From: Eubacterium sp.
GTDB lineage: Bacteria; Bacillota; Clostridia; Oscillospirales; Acutalibacteraceae
DNA: 64,000 nucleotides
Assembly: GCA_015655975.1 (NCBI GenBank)
Contig: DVEP01000020.1
Coordinates: forward strand, 124,001 to 188,000
Direction: 5' to 3'
The notes beneath the pieces were generated by a model. That model had not been told where the DNA came from. It saw nothing but the letters and a program-made list of their open reading frames with translations, and ran no database searches. The position numbers and the translations under genes are program-made. The number at the start of each line of letters is the position of its first letter. Within the stretch, counting starts at the first letter, position 1. Positions 50,204 through 58,278 of the stretch are shown here, in pieces.

Positions 50204-51169
50204 TTGACTGCCAAAGAACATATTTTAAAACTTTTTGAAAACAATCGTGAAAAATACTACTCGGGACAGGAAATTGCCGAAAAACTAAATGTCAGCCGTA
50301 CAGCAGTCTGGAAAGCCGTAAAGCAACTTCAGGCAGACGGCTACCGAATTAAAGCCGTTTCAAACAAAGGATACTGTATGTCGACCGACAACGATATTGT
50401 ATCAGCCGACAGTATCAAAAAATATTTAAAAGTTCCGATTGAAGAAATTTTGGTTTACAAAACGGTAACTTCCACAAATGATTTGGCAAAGCAAAAAGCG
50501 ATAAATTCAGCACCCGAAGGCACTGTAATCGTCGCAAGGGAACAAACGGCAGGCAGGGGCAGAAAAGGGCGCAGTTTTTACTCGCCGTCATCTACGGGCG
50601 TATATATTTCTGTTTTGCTCCGTCCCGAACTGACTGCCGAAAAAACATTGTACATCACAACAGCCGCCGCAGTCGCAGTTGCAAAAGCAATTGAAAAAGT
50701 ATCGGGAAAAGAAGCGCAAATCAAATGGGTGAACGATATTTTTGTTGACGGCAAAAAAGTGTGCGGAATTTTGACCGAAGGCGCAATAGATTTTGAAACA
50801 GGCAAAATGCAGTACGCCGTTTTGGGAATAGGTGTAAACATTAAAAAGCCCGAAAGTGATTTTCCGAGCGAAATTCAAAATATTGCAGGCTCTGTTTTTG
50901 ACACGACAGATGAAGAAGTTTCCTCAAAAATTGTGGCGGAAATTTTAAACAATTTTATGGCGTACTACCAAGAACTTGAAAACAAGCCGTTTTATGACGA
51001 GTACAAAAAAAGAATGTTTTTAATCGGCAAACAGCTCACGGTTTACTCAGGCAAAGAAAGTTACCCTGCCGTCGCAATAGATTTGGACGAAGAATTGTCG
51101 CTTGTTGTAAAAGATGAAAACGGCAGCATAAAAAAACTCAATACAGGCGAAGTAAGTATTAAAATATAA
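50204..51169 (+). CDS. birA: Biotin-protein ligase / biotin operon repressor
   Basis: A 321-residue bifunctional BirA from the TTG at 50204, with GGAAGGTG just before it (the earlier GTG overlaps that site). The N-terminal HTH (SGQEIAEKLNVSRTAVWKAV) is followed by the ligase domain: TSTND, the biotinyl-AMP loop AGRGRKGRSF, IKWVNDIFVDGKKVCGIL and GIGVNI. The C-terminal SH3-like cap is present. Because the DNA-binding domain is intact, it should both attach biotin and repress. Confidence 0.95.
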   Translation: MTAKEHILKLFENNREKYYSGQEIAEKLNVSRTAVWKAVKQLQADGYRIKAVSNKGYCMSTDNDIVSADSIKKYLKVPIEEILVYKTVTSTNDLAKQKAINSAPEGTVIVAREQTAGRGRKGRSFYSPSSTGVYISVLLRPELTAEKTLYITTAAAVAVAKAIEKVSGKEAQIKWVNDIFVDGKKVCGILTEGAIDFETGKMQYAVLGIGVNIKKPESDFPSEIQNIAGSVFDTTDEEVSSKIVAEILNNFMAYYQELENKPFYDEYKKRMFLIGKQLTVYSGKESYPAVAIDLDEELSLVVKDENGSIKKLNTGEVSIKI

Positions 51170-51180
51170 TATTACAAATA

Positions 51181-51213
51181 AAAAATAAGGACTGAAAATC
51201 AGTCCTTATTTTT
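51181..51213. terminator. Bidirectional terminator
   Basis: AAATAAGGACTGA and TCAGTCCTTATTT with flanking A/T runs, between convergent birA and GNAT genes. Confidence 0.9.
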
Positions 51214-51655
51214 TTATACACTTTTTAAAATACGCCATATCTTGAAGCAATATGCCGTTTTCGACAATCGGGCGGTCATAATTTTCGGTAAAGAAGTTTT
51301 TTATTATATACGATTTTTTAAATCCGCATTTTTCGTAAAACTTCGCATTTTGAGTGCCGTCGCCCGTGCCCGCCTGCAAATACTCAAATTCGTCTCTATA
51401 CTCATTTTCAACAAAGTTTATGAGGTTCTTTGCGTATCCCATTCGCTGAAATTCGGGTTTAACGGAAATATTTTTTATCTCAATGATTTTATCGCTTTCC
51501 CTCGTTACAACGCACTGCGCCTTAACATCGCTGTCAAGCAAAACATACATCTTGCCACGCTCCAAATACCTGTCAACCATACTTTCCTGTTCGTCTCCCA
51601 AAAGCAAAAGGTCGATATACTTTTTCTTATTTTCCTTAATTTCGACAAATTTCAT
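51206..51655 (-). CDS. GNAT N-acetyltransferase
   Basis: A 149-residue GNAT. IKNISVKPEFQRMGYAKNLI carries the acetyl-CoA-binding R/QxxGxA signature, and GTQNAKFYEKCGFKK the C-terminal motif. Substrate unknown. It lies 3 bases after a second GNAT gene in the same operon. Its stop overlaps the terminator stem. Confidence 0.88.
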   Translation of the reverse strand: MKFVEIKENKKKYIDLLLLGDEQESMVDRYLERGKMYVLLDSDVKAQCVVTRESDKIIEIKNISVKPEFQRMGYAKNLINFVENEYRDEFEYLQAGTGDGTQNAKFYEKCGFKKSYIIKNFFTENYDRPIVENGILLQDMAYFKKCIKK

Positions 51656-51658
51656 AGT

Positions 51659-52114
51659 TTACTCATCGTTTCTGTTCAATTCAAAAATCTGAACAGGGCT
51701 GCCGAACTCCTCTGTTATTTTTCCCGGCTTAAAGCCGAGTTTTTCGTAAAATTTTCTCGCGCCCACACCTTCAGGCACATCATCGCAATATGTTGAAACA
51801 GAAATATTTTTATCTTCATCAACACAATCAAGCATATAATCAAAAAGTCTTTTTGCTATGTGTCTTCTTCTGAATTCTTTATCAACAAGTAAAAAACAAA
51901 GTTTTCCGCTGTCTTTAAGGAACAACAATTCGCCTACAATTTTGCCGTTTTCTTTAGCGCAGACAGCCGATTTATCGGTAATAAAATCAAGCACCGTATT
52001 CTTGTGTTCAAAAAGTCCGTTTTCGGTTTCCAAGCCGGGAAACATATATCTTTCTTTTTCAACAAGTTGCATCCAGTTTTCTATATCTTTTTCTGTGCAT
52101 AGTTCAAAATTCAT
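51659..52114 (-). CDS. GNAT N-acetyltransferase
   Basis: A 151-residue GNAT from the ATG at 52114, with AAAGGAG upstream; a longer frame to 52135 would run into the previous gene. LLVDKEFRRRHIAKRLFDYML is the acetyl-CoA signature and GARKFYEKLGFKP the C-terminal motif. It shares only general fold features with its neighbour at 51206. Substrate unknown. Confidence 0.87.
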   Translation of the reverse strand: MNFELCTEKDIENWMQLVEKERYMFPGLETENGLFEHKNTVLDFITDKSAVCAKENGKIVGELLFLKDSGKLCFLLVDKEFRRRHIAKRLFDYMLDCVDEDKNISVSTYCDDVPEGVGARKFYEKLGFKPGKITEEFGSPVQIFELNRNDE

Positions 52115-52125
52115 AAAATACTCCT

Positions 52126-52545
52126 TTAAAACCACTTGGAACTTTGCTCTTCAAAGTGAGGATTTTCGCCGTTTTCGTACGGATTGTATCTTTTGATATT
52201 GCAACCGTATTCCTGCAAAAACGAAATTTTACCGTCATCATCAAACTCAACAACGCTGACTCCGTCAAATTCTTCTGTCTTGCCGTTGTACATAATATTT
52301 TTAAAATACCACTTAACAGCAACCGATTTCCCGTTTTCAAAAAATTTTTTGATGTCCCAAACCAAAACATCTCCGCGCTTATTCCACTCATCAAACCAAT
52401 GAGCAATCTGTTTTGCCCCGAGATATTGCGGACCCCAACTTTCAATATATATTGCGTCGTGTGAAAAAATTTCTTCTATCCCCAAATCTTTTTTAACGAG
52501 CCACATTTCAAACCATAAAGAAATTGTTTTTTCATATTCTGTCAT
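52126..52545 (-). CDS. NTF2/SnoaL-like protein
   Basis: A 139-residue protein of the cone-shaped NTF2 fold. LWFEMWLVKKDLGIEEIFSHDAIYIE is the helix-loop opening typical of SnoaL-like proteins, and WYFKNIMYNGKTEEFDGVSVVEF gives the beta sheet. These proteins may be enzymes or small-molecule binders. First gene of the SnoaL-GNAT-GNAT operon. Confidence 0.8.
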   Translation of the reverse strand: MTEYEKTISLWFEMWLVKKDLGIEEIFSHDAIYIESWGPQYLGAKQIAHWFDEWNKRGDVLVWDIKKFFENGKSVAVKWYFKNIMYNGKTEEFDGVSVVEFDDDGKISFLQEYGCNIKRYNPYENGENPHFEEQSSKWF

Positions 52546-52593
52546 ACTGCATCACCTAAAATAATTTTACACAAACAAACCCAAAGTTGCAAC

Positions 52594-52632
52594 AAAAAGA
52601 CCGACATTTTCAAACAAAACATCGGTCAAAAA
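52594..52632 (-). terminator. Rho-independent terminator after the B12-riboswitch gene
   Basis: Minus strand: GACCGATGTTTT, a short loop, AAAATGTCGGTC and five T. Confidence 0.85.
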
Positions 52633-52641
52633 AATTAAAAA

Positions 52642-53724
52642 TTATTTTTCTTTTTTCTTCAAAATTGCAAGAAGCGAAGCCGAGCCGACAAACGCAGCAA
52701 CTCCGAAAGAAACTGCCCCTGTGTCGGGAGAAACGAGCGAATCGTCTTTTCCCTGTTCGCTGTTTTCATCTGTCGGTTTGTTTTCCGGTTTTTGTGTAGG
52801 CTTTTCTGTCGGTTTTTGTGTGGGTTTTTCGTCCTCTTTAAGCAAAGGTAAATAGTAGCCGAATCCTGTCAAAGCGTCTTTGGTAGCAAATGCGCTGTCT
52901 TTTCCGCCGTAAGTATAGATACCTGTTGCCGAGCCTTTAAAATTGCCCAAAAGTTCGTATGTTTCGTCTGCTTTTTCAATATTTCCTGCCTTTGAGTACG
53001 CCATCAAAACGAGCGCAGTAGAGTCAGCGTTCGGCTCTGTACCGTAGTCGGCATTTGAAAAATATCCGCCGTCAACTTTATAGCTTGACAAAACATTGAA
53101 AGCGTCTTCAATATACTTTGAATAGTCGTTTGAGCCTTTATAACTCAAAAGTCCCGTAACAAAAACGGCGGTATTGTCGCTCGAAAAGCCCCAATAATCT
53201 AAACCCTTGCCCATTGTATAGCAAGAAACCAAACTGTCTGCAAGAGTATTCACAAACTTTTCGTCTGCACCGACAACAGAAACTGCTTCGAGCGCGTCTT
53301 TATAATAGTACGGGTTGTCGTCGTCAGGTTTTGTCGCGTCTGTTTTCTCAAAAAGTTCAACAAGATTGTAGCCGTTGAAATTTTCAACATCGTATCCGAG
53401 AGAATTTAAGCAAAGAATTGAGTTTGCAAAAAGGTTCATAGAATTGAGTTCGCCTTTTGTTTCGTCAAGTCTTTCTTTTACCGAGTTTACATAAGTTTTT
53501 TCAAACTTACTCATATCAATTCCTGCTTTCAGAAAAACATAGAAATCTCTTGAATTGTCTATTGTAAACTCTTCAACTCCGTTTTTTTTGAACTCAGCCA
53601 AGACATATTCGGCAGCGCCGTTTGCCTCGCTGACAACAGTGTTTTTCGGCACGCTTGCAAACGCAGTGATTGTTGTAGAAACAGCAAGCACAAGTGCAAC
53701 AATGCCTGAAATGATTTTTTTCAT
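52642..53724 (-). CDS. Secreted, sortase-anchored alpha/alpha-toroid protein under cobalamin riboswitch control
   Basis: A 360-residue protein. Signal peptide (IISGIVALVLAVSTTITAFA), then about 270 residues of helical repeats such as NADSTALVLMAYSKAGN, SSDNTAVFVTGLL, DGGYFSNADYG and GIYTYGGKDSAFATKDAL. This pattern is that of prenyltransferase/squalene-cyclase-like toroids. A Thr/Lys/Pro-rich stalk (KPTQKPTEKPTQKP) leads to SPDTG, a hydrophobic helix and KKKEK, a sortase signal. The cobalamin riboswitch directly upstream suggests a role in B12 capture. The same toroid fold forms half of intrinsic factor and transcobalamin. Function is inferred. Confidence 0.85.
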   Translation of the reverse strand: MKKIISGIVALVLAVSTTITAFASVPKNTVVSEANGAAEYVLAEFKKNGVEEFTIDNSRDFYVFLKAGIDMSKFEKTYVNSVKERLDETKGELNSMNLFANSILCLNSLGYDVENFNGYNLVELFEKTDATKPDDDNPYYYKDALEAVSVVGADEKFVNTLADSLVSCYTMGKGLDYWGFSSDNTAVFVTGLLSYKGSNDYSKYIEDAFNVLSSYKVDGGYFSNADYGTEPNADSTALVLMAYSKAGNIEKADETYELLGNFKGSATGIYTYGGKDSAFATKDALTGFGYYLPLLKEDEKPTQKPTEKPTQKPENKPTDENSEQGKDDSLVSPDTGAVSFGVAAFVGSASLLAILKKKEK

Positions 53725-53747
53725 AGTTTTCTCCTCACCGAAAATTA

Positions 53748-53882
53748 AAATTCAATTCAAATATCCTGACTCAGAGCTTAACCTTACCCGCGCCTTCCCC
53801 TTTCGAGTGGCATTTGCAGGCTTGTATCTCTTTACAGTAGAGTGAGCTGTTTTGGGATTTCACCAAATTCCTTGAATTGTTA
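53748..53882 (-). ncRNA. Cobalamin riboswitch
   Basis: Minus-strand RNA reads AATGCCACTCG then GGGGAAGGCGCGGGTAAGG and GCTCTGAGTCAGGATA, the B12-box core of cobalamin riboswitches. ACAATTCAA and TTGAATTG at its two ends form the closing stem. It lies about 25 bases before the toroid gene's ATG, whose GAGGAG site follows it. Confidence 0.93.
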
Positions 53883-53970
53883 TTTAATCATACAACAAGA
53901 TTTTATACTTGTCAATGTTAACTCCTTGACACGAGAAAACACAAATATTAAAATATGAAAGGTGATGAAT

Positions 53971-54288
53971 TTGAGCAAAAACACTTACGACTTAATTTAC
54001 AACGCAGTTTGCCGAATACCGAAAGGCAAAGTTGCAACATACGGCACAATAGCAACTATGGCAGGAAATGTAAAACTTGCCCGAGTTGTAGGCTACGCCC
54101 TTCACAAAAACCCGAACCCCGACAAAATTCCGTGTTACAGAGTAGTCAACCGTTTCGGCAGAGTGTCCGAAGCGTTTGCTTTCGGAGGAGAAAACGAGCA
54201 GATAAAAAGGCTGCAAAAGGACGGGATAGAAGTGCGAAAAGACAACACCGTAGATTTAAAAAAGTACGGCTGGACGCCGAAATTTTAA
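53971..54288 (+). CDS. MGMT/Ogt-like DNA-binding protein
   Basis: A 105-residue protein with the O6-alkylguanine-DNA alkyltransferase C-terminal fold: YNAVCRIPKGKVATYGTIA and ARVVGYALHKNP are standard, and the active-site loop reads IPCYRVVN instead of IPCHRVV. The Cys is kept and the neighbouring His is Tyr. No N-terminal domain. It may be an ATL-like or compact repair protein. The start is TTG 53971 (spacing to AAAGGTG is good), but ATG 53965 is possible. Confidence 0.8.
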   Translation: MSKNTYDLIYNAVCRIPKGKVATYGTIATMAGNVKLARVVGYALHKNPNPDKIPCYRVVNRFGRVSEAFAFGGENEQIKRLQKDGIEVRKDNTVDLKKYGWTPKF

Positions 54289-54335
54289 AATTTCAAAATT
54301 CACGAGTTGATAAAAACACATAACGAACAGATACA

Positions 54336-54378
54336 TAAAAAGCGTTGCAATCGGCATGACTGCAACGCTTTTGCTTTT
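54336..54378. terminator. Bidirectional terminator
   Basis: AAAAGCGTTGCA and TGCAACGCTTTT around a short loop, between the MGMT-like gene and thiC. Confidence 0.9.
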
Positions 54379-54402
54379 TACATTTTAAACTGTATATTCA
54401 AA

Positions 54403-55716
54403 TTATTTTTCTGTACAAAACTCTACTTTTTTGCCATCTAAAATCATATTGGTTGTTCTGACAGCGCACATTTTTCCGCACATTGAACAAGTGTGTCTGT
54501 CTTTCGGAGGCGTGCTTTCAAAGTATTCTTTTGCTTTTTCGCCGTCAATTGCAAGTTCAAACATTTCGTCCCAATCGGTATTGTGCCTTGCTTTTGCCAT
54601 TTTATTGTCTATATCTTTTGCGTTTTCAATACCTTTTGCAATATCGGCTGCATGAGCGGCAATTTTTGTTGCAACTATACCCTCTTTAACATCGTTCAAG
54701 TCGGGCAGTCTTAAATGTTCGGCAGGAGTAACATAGCAGAGGAAGTCTGCTCCGCTTGACGCTGCGATTGCGCCGCCTATCGCAGAAGTGATATGGTCGT
54801 AGCCGGGCGCAATGTCCGTAACAAGCGGACCCAAAACATAGAACGGAGCATTGTGGCAAAGTCTCTTTTGAATTTGCATATTTGCGGCAATTTCATTGAG
54901 CGCAATATGTCCCGGACCCTCTACAATAACCTGAACATCTTTTGCCCACGCTCTTTCTGTAAGGTAACCGAGCTCGATAAGTTCTGCTATTTGTCCTGCG
55001 TCGGTGCCGTCGTCTATGCAACCGGGACGAAGTGCGTCGCCCAAACTTATGGTAACATCGTATTCTCTCAAAATATCTAAAACTTCGTCATAGTATTCAT
55101 AAAACGGGTTTTCGTTGCCTGTCATCATCATCCACGCAAAAAGGAGAGAACCGCCTCTTGAAACAATGTTCATCTTTCTTTTATCTCTGCGAAAAGCCTC
55201 GACAGCCCGTCTGTTTATTCCTGCGTGAATTGTCATAAAATCTACGCCGTCTTCTGCGTGAGCCCTGATTACACGCAAAAAGTCTTCGGCAGTGATTTCA
55301 AGCAGGTCTTTTTCAAGGTATCCTATGGCGTCATACATAGGTACCGTACCTATCATAGCGCTTGATTTTTCAATGAGCGCCTTGCGAAAAGTATTTGTTT
55401 TTCCGTAATTACTCAAGTCCATTATAGACTCTACTCCGAATTTCAAAGCCAAATCTACTTTTTGCATCTCAACATCGTAGTCTTTGCAGTCGCCCGAAAT
55501 TCCGAGATTTACATTCATCTTTGTTCTGAGCCCCGTACCGACGCCCTCGGGAGAAATGTTTTTATGATTGATATTGCACGGTATCGCAACCTCGCCTTTT
55601 GCAACAAGTTTGATGAGTTCGTTTACATCTTTGTTTTCTTTTTTTGCAACAATTTCAAGTTCGGGAGTAACTATGCCTTTTTTAGCAGCCTCCATTTGTG
55701 TTTTGTAGTTTCTCAT
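54403..55716 (-). CDS. thiC: Phosphomethylpyrimidine synthase ThiC
   Basis: Radical SAM rearrangement of AIR to HMP-phosphate. ThiC signatures are MDLSNYGKT, ISLGDALRPGCIDDGTD and the C-terminal cluster CSMCGKMC (CX2CX4C). The 437-residue length is typical of the shorter ThiC forms without the N-terminal extension. It is the last gene of the thiamine operon, 29 bases after thiE. Confidence 0.96.
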   Translation of the reverse strand: MRNYKTQMEAAKKGIVTPELEIVAKKENKDVNELIKLVAKGEVAIPCNINHKNISPEGVGTGLRTKMNVNLGISGDCKDYDVEMQKVDLALKFGVESIMDLSNYGKTNTFRKALIEKSSAMIGTVPMYDAIGYLEKDLLEITAEDFLRVIRAHAEDGVDFMTIHAGINRRAVEAFRRDKRKMNIVSRGGSLLFAWMMMTGNENPFYEYYDEVLDILREYDVTISLGDALRPGCIDDGTDAGQIAELIELGYLTERAWAKDVQVIVEGPGHIALNEIAANMQIQKRLCHNAPFYVLGPLVTDIAPGYDHITSAIGGAIAASSGADFLCYVTPAEHLRLPDLNDVKEGIVATKIAAHAADIAKGIENAKDIDNKMAKARHNTDWDEMFELAIDGEKAKEYFESTPPKDRHTCSMCGKMCAVRTTNMILDGKKVEFCTEK

Positions 55717-55745
55717 ATTTTTGCCCTTTCTTTGTTGATTTTTTC

Positions 55746-56399
55746 TTATTTAAGTATTGCATCTTTCACAATTTGCTTTAAAATTTCACACTCTTTTTCA
55801 ATATCTTTTGCCGAAAACACAGCCGATACAGTTGCTATTCCGTCTATACCGCAGCCTGCAAGTTCGCATATATTTTCCTTTTCAATCCCGCCGATTGCCA
55901 CAACAGGAATATTTACACAACTGCAGATTTCTTTCAACTCTGCTTTTGAAATGCGTATGGCATTTTTCTTTGTAGGCGATGCAAAAACACTGCCTGCTCC
56001 GAGATAGTCTGCGCCCGATTTTTCAGCCGACTGTGCCTGCTGTACCGTTTTCGCAGTAGCACCGATGATGAAACCCGACGGCGCAATTTTGCGAGCCTGG
56101 GAGATTGACAAGTCGTCTTTTCCCAGATGAACACCGTCCGCATTGCTTTTTAAAGCGACGGTCAAATTGTCGTTTATAATCAAAGGAACTGCGTATTTAC
56201 TGCAAATTTTTTTAATTTCAACTGCTTTTTCAATATATTCGCTTTCCTCTGCTCCCTTTTCGCGCAGTTGAATACAAGTCGCTCCGCCTTTTAAAGCCAT
56301 TTCAACCTGTCGGCACAAATTTTCTGTGCTTTTTTCGGCAGAACTCGGAGTGATTGCGTAAAGCAACAAGTTTTCTTTACCAAATTTAATTGAAACCAC
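55746..56399 (-). CDS. thiE: Thiamine phosphate synthase ThiE
   Basis: Joins HMP-diphosphate and thiazole phosphate. Signatures LYAITPSS, IQLREKG, LIINDNL, GVHLGKDDL, GADYLGAGSVFASPTKK and VAIGGI are all in order. Length 217. It overlaps tenI by 14 bases. Of the two related genes here this is the one with the synthase-type GSVFASPTKK loop. Confidence 0.94.
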   Translation of the reverse strand: MVSIKFGKENLLLYAITPSSAEKSTENLCRQVEMALKGGATCIQLREKGAEESEYIEKAVEIKKICSKYAVPLIINDNLTVALKSNADGVHLGKDDLSISQARKIAPSGFIIGATAKTVQQAQSAEKSGADYLGAGSVFASPTKKNAIRISKAELKEICSCVNIPVVAIGGIEKENICELAGCGIDGIATVSAVFSAKDIEKECEILKQIVKDAILK

Positions 56400-56991
56400 C
56401 GCCTTTTAAATCGTCCGTATATTTTTTTACATTTTCGGCTGTCATAAAACCGCTCATCAAACAACAGCCGTCTGCACCGTTTTTTTCAACAATTCCGACA
56501 TTTTCTTTTGAAATTCCGCCTATCGCAAAAACAGGTATATTGACGCTTTTTGAAACTTCGCGAACAAAATCCACACCTTTGCCTTTCAGTCCTTTTTTGC
56601 AGTCCGTTTCAAAAACATTTCCCGCAAAAATGTAGGTACAACCCGATTTTTCGGCAAAAACGGAATCTTCTGCACTATGACAGGACGCCCCCAGGATTTT
56701 AAAAAATGCCCTGTCATTTTCGCTGATTTGCCCGAGTTTTGAAAACGGCAGATGAATTGCCGTGCACCCGATTTTTTTTGCACAGTCTATGAAATTGTGA
56801 GCCACGAAAAGCACGCCGTATCTGTCGCAAATTTCTTTCACTTTTACTGCAAGAGAAAAATATTCATCTTCCGACAAATCTTTTTCGCGAAGCACTATTG
56901 CGCTTACTTTCGCTTTTGCAACATTTTCAATTTGAACAAGAAAATCGTTTTTGCACAGTTTTCTGTTTGTTACGCAAATGATTTTAAACAT
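56386..56991 (-). CDS. tenI: TenI-like thiazole tautomerase
   Basis: A 201-residue ThiE-fold protein. It has ICVTNRKL, VLREKDL, FVAHNFIDCA and AIHLPFSKLG, but in place of the synthase loop it has FAGNVFETDCKKGLKGKGV, the TenI pattern. TenI aromatises the thiazole phosphate made by ThiG, so its place between thiH and thiE makes sense. Alternatively it could be a second, divergent thiamine phosphate synthase. Confidence 0.85.
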   Translation of the reverse strand: MFKIICVTNRKLCKNDFLVQIENVAKAKVSAIVLREKDLSEDEYFSLAVKVKEICDRYGVLFVAHNFIDCAKKIGCTAIHLPFSKLGQISENDRAFFKILGASCHSAEDSVFAEKSGCTYIFAGNVFETDCKKGLKGKGVDFVREVSKSVNIPVFAIGGISKENVGIVEKNGADGCCLMSGFMTAENVKKYTDDLKGGGFN

Positions 56992-58237
56992 ATAAATAAT
57001 CGTTCAGCACAGGCTGAAGCCCCTCTTTTGAAATATCTTCATACATTTTTTCAAAACTTCTCGAATCGTTGATTTCAAATTGCTCGTCGCCCTGTGCCTC
57101 GTCACTTTTCTTGCCCGTGTATTTGCTTTCGTGGTCTCCGATACCCGTTGAAACGCCTGCCGAAACTTTTGTGGCGGCAATTTTCACAATACCGTTTCTG
57201 AAGCTTTCGCTTTCTCTTGAAGATACCGTAATGCCTGCAAACGGCAGAAAAATTCTGTATGCGCAAACGATTTGACACAGCTGTGTTTCGTGAACATCGA
57301 GCGGATTGATTTTTTCATTGTTTATAATCGGTCGAAGTCTGGGGCACGACAGCGACATTTCGGCGTGCGGATATTTTCTCTGCAAATAGTAAACATGAAG
57401 CGCGGTTGCAAGCGCGTCTTTTCTGAAATCCGACAATCCTAAAAGCGCCGAAAAGCCTACACCTCTCATTCCTCCCATCAACGCTCTCTCCTGAGCGTCA
57501 AATCGGTACGGCCACACTCTTTTGTGCCCTGCCAAATGCAGTGTTTCATACTTTTTATCGTCGTATGTTTCCTGAAATACCGTAACATAGTCTGCTCCGC
57601 ACTCACGCAGATACCTATACTCGTCTGTATTGAGCGGATATATTTCAAGCCCCACCATTTTGAAATACTTTCTTGCAGTTTTACAAGCCTCGCCGATATA
57701 CTCAACATCGCTCATACTCCTGCTTTCGCCTGTCAAAATCAATATTTCTTCCATACCCGACTCTGCAATGACGCGCATTTCTTTTTCTATTTGCTCAGGT
57801 GTAAGTTTCATTCTTTTAATATGGTTGTAGCAATTAAACCCACAATAAATACAATAGTTTTCACAATAGTTCGCTATATAAAGCGGAGTGAAAATGTACA
57901 CGGTGTTTCCGAAATGCCGTCTTGTTTCAAGCCTTGCCCTCTGCGCCATTTGTTCAAGATACGGTTCAGCGGCAGGTGACAAAAGCGCTTTCAAATCTTC
58001 AACGGTACAACTTTCGTGTGCAAGCGCCGTTTCAACATCTTTTGCAGTATATTTTGCGTAATCGTAGTTGTTCATTTGTGAAATGACTTTTTCGCAAATA
58101 TCTGAATTTATCTGCTCCATATCGGGCAAATATTCCATGTGATTTTTTCTGCTTGAAGGGTCCGTTTCAAGTTTGTGCTTTTTTTCAAGCGCTTTTTCCG
58201 ACAAAAACTCGGAATCGACAAAAAAATCGTTTTCCAT
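56984..58237 (-). CDS. thiH: 2-iminoacetate synthase ThiH
   Basis: Radical SAM tyrosine lyase that supplies dehydroglycine for the thiazole ring. The CX3CX2C motif is at residues 125-132 (NYCENYCIYC). LILTGES and GFSALLGLSDFRKDAL follow. It lacks the second Cys cluster seen in HydG, which rules out HydG despite their similarity. Length 417. It overlaps tenI by 8 bases. Confidence 0.95.
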   Translation of the reverse strand: MENDFFVDSEFLSEKALEKKHKLETDPSSRKNHMEYLPDMEQINSDICEKVISQMNNYDYAKYTAKDVETALAHESCTVEDLKALLSPAAEPYLEQMAQRARLETRRHFGNTVYIFTPLYIANYCENYCIYCGFNCYNHIKRMKLTPEQIEKEMRVIAESGMEEILILTGESRSMSDVEYIGEACKTARKYFKMVGLEIYPLNTDEYRYLRECGADYVTVFQETYDDKKYETLHLAGHKRVWPYRFDAQERALMGGMRGVGFSALLGLSDFRKDALATALHVYYLQRKYPHAEMSLSCPRLRPIINNEKINPLDVHETQLCQIVCAYRIFLPFAGITVSSRESESFRNGIVKIAATKVSAGVSTGIGDHESKYTGKKSDEAQGDEQFEINDSRSFEKMYEDISKEGLQPVLNDYLYV

Positions 58238-58278
58238 TCAATCACCATTCTTTTCGTTGTGTAATCTATATTTAAAAA

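Noticed and set aside
56984..58237. Possible second hydG
   Set aside because: The C-terminal Cys cluster of HydG is missing and the gene sits between thiG and tenI, so it is thiH.
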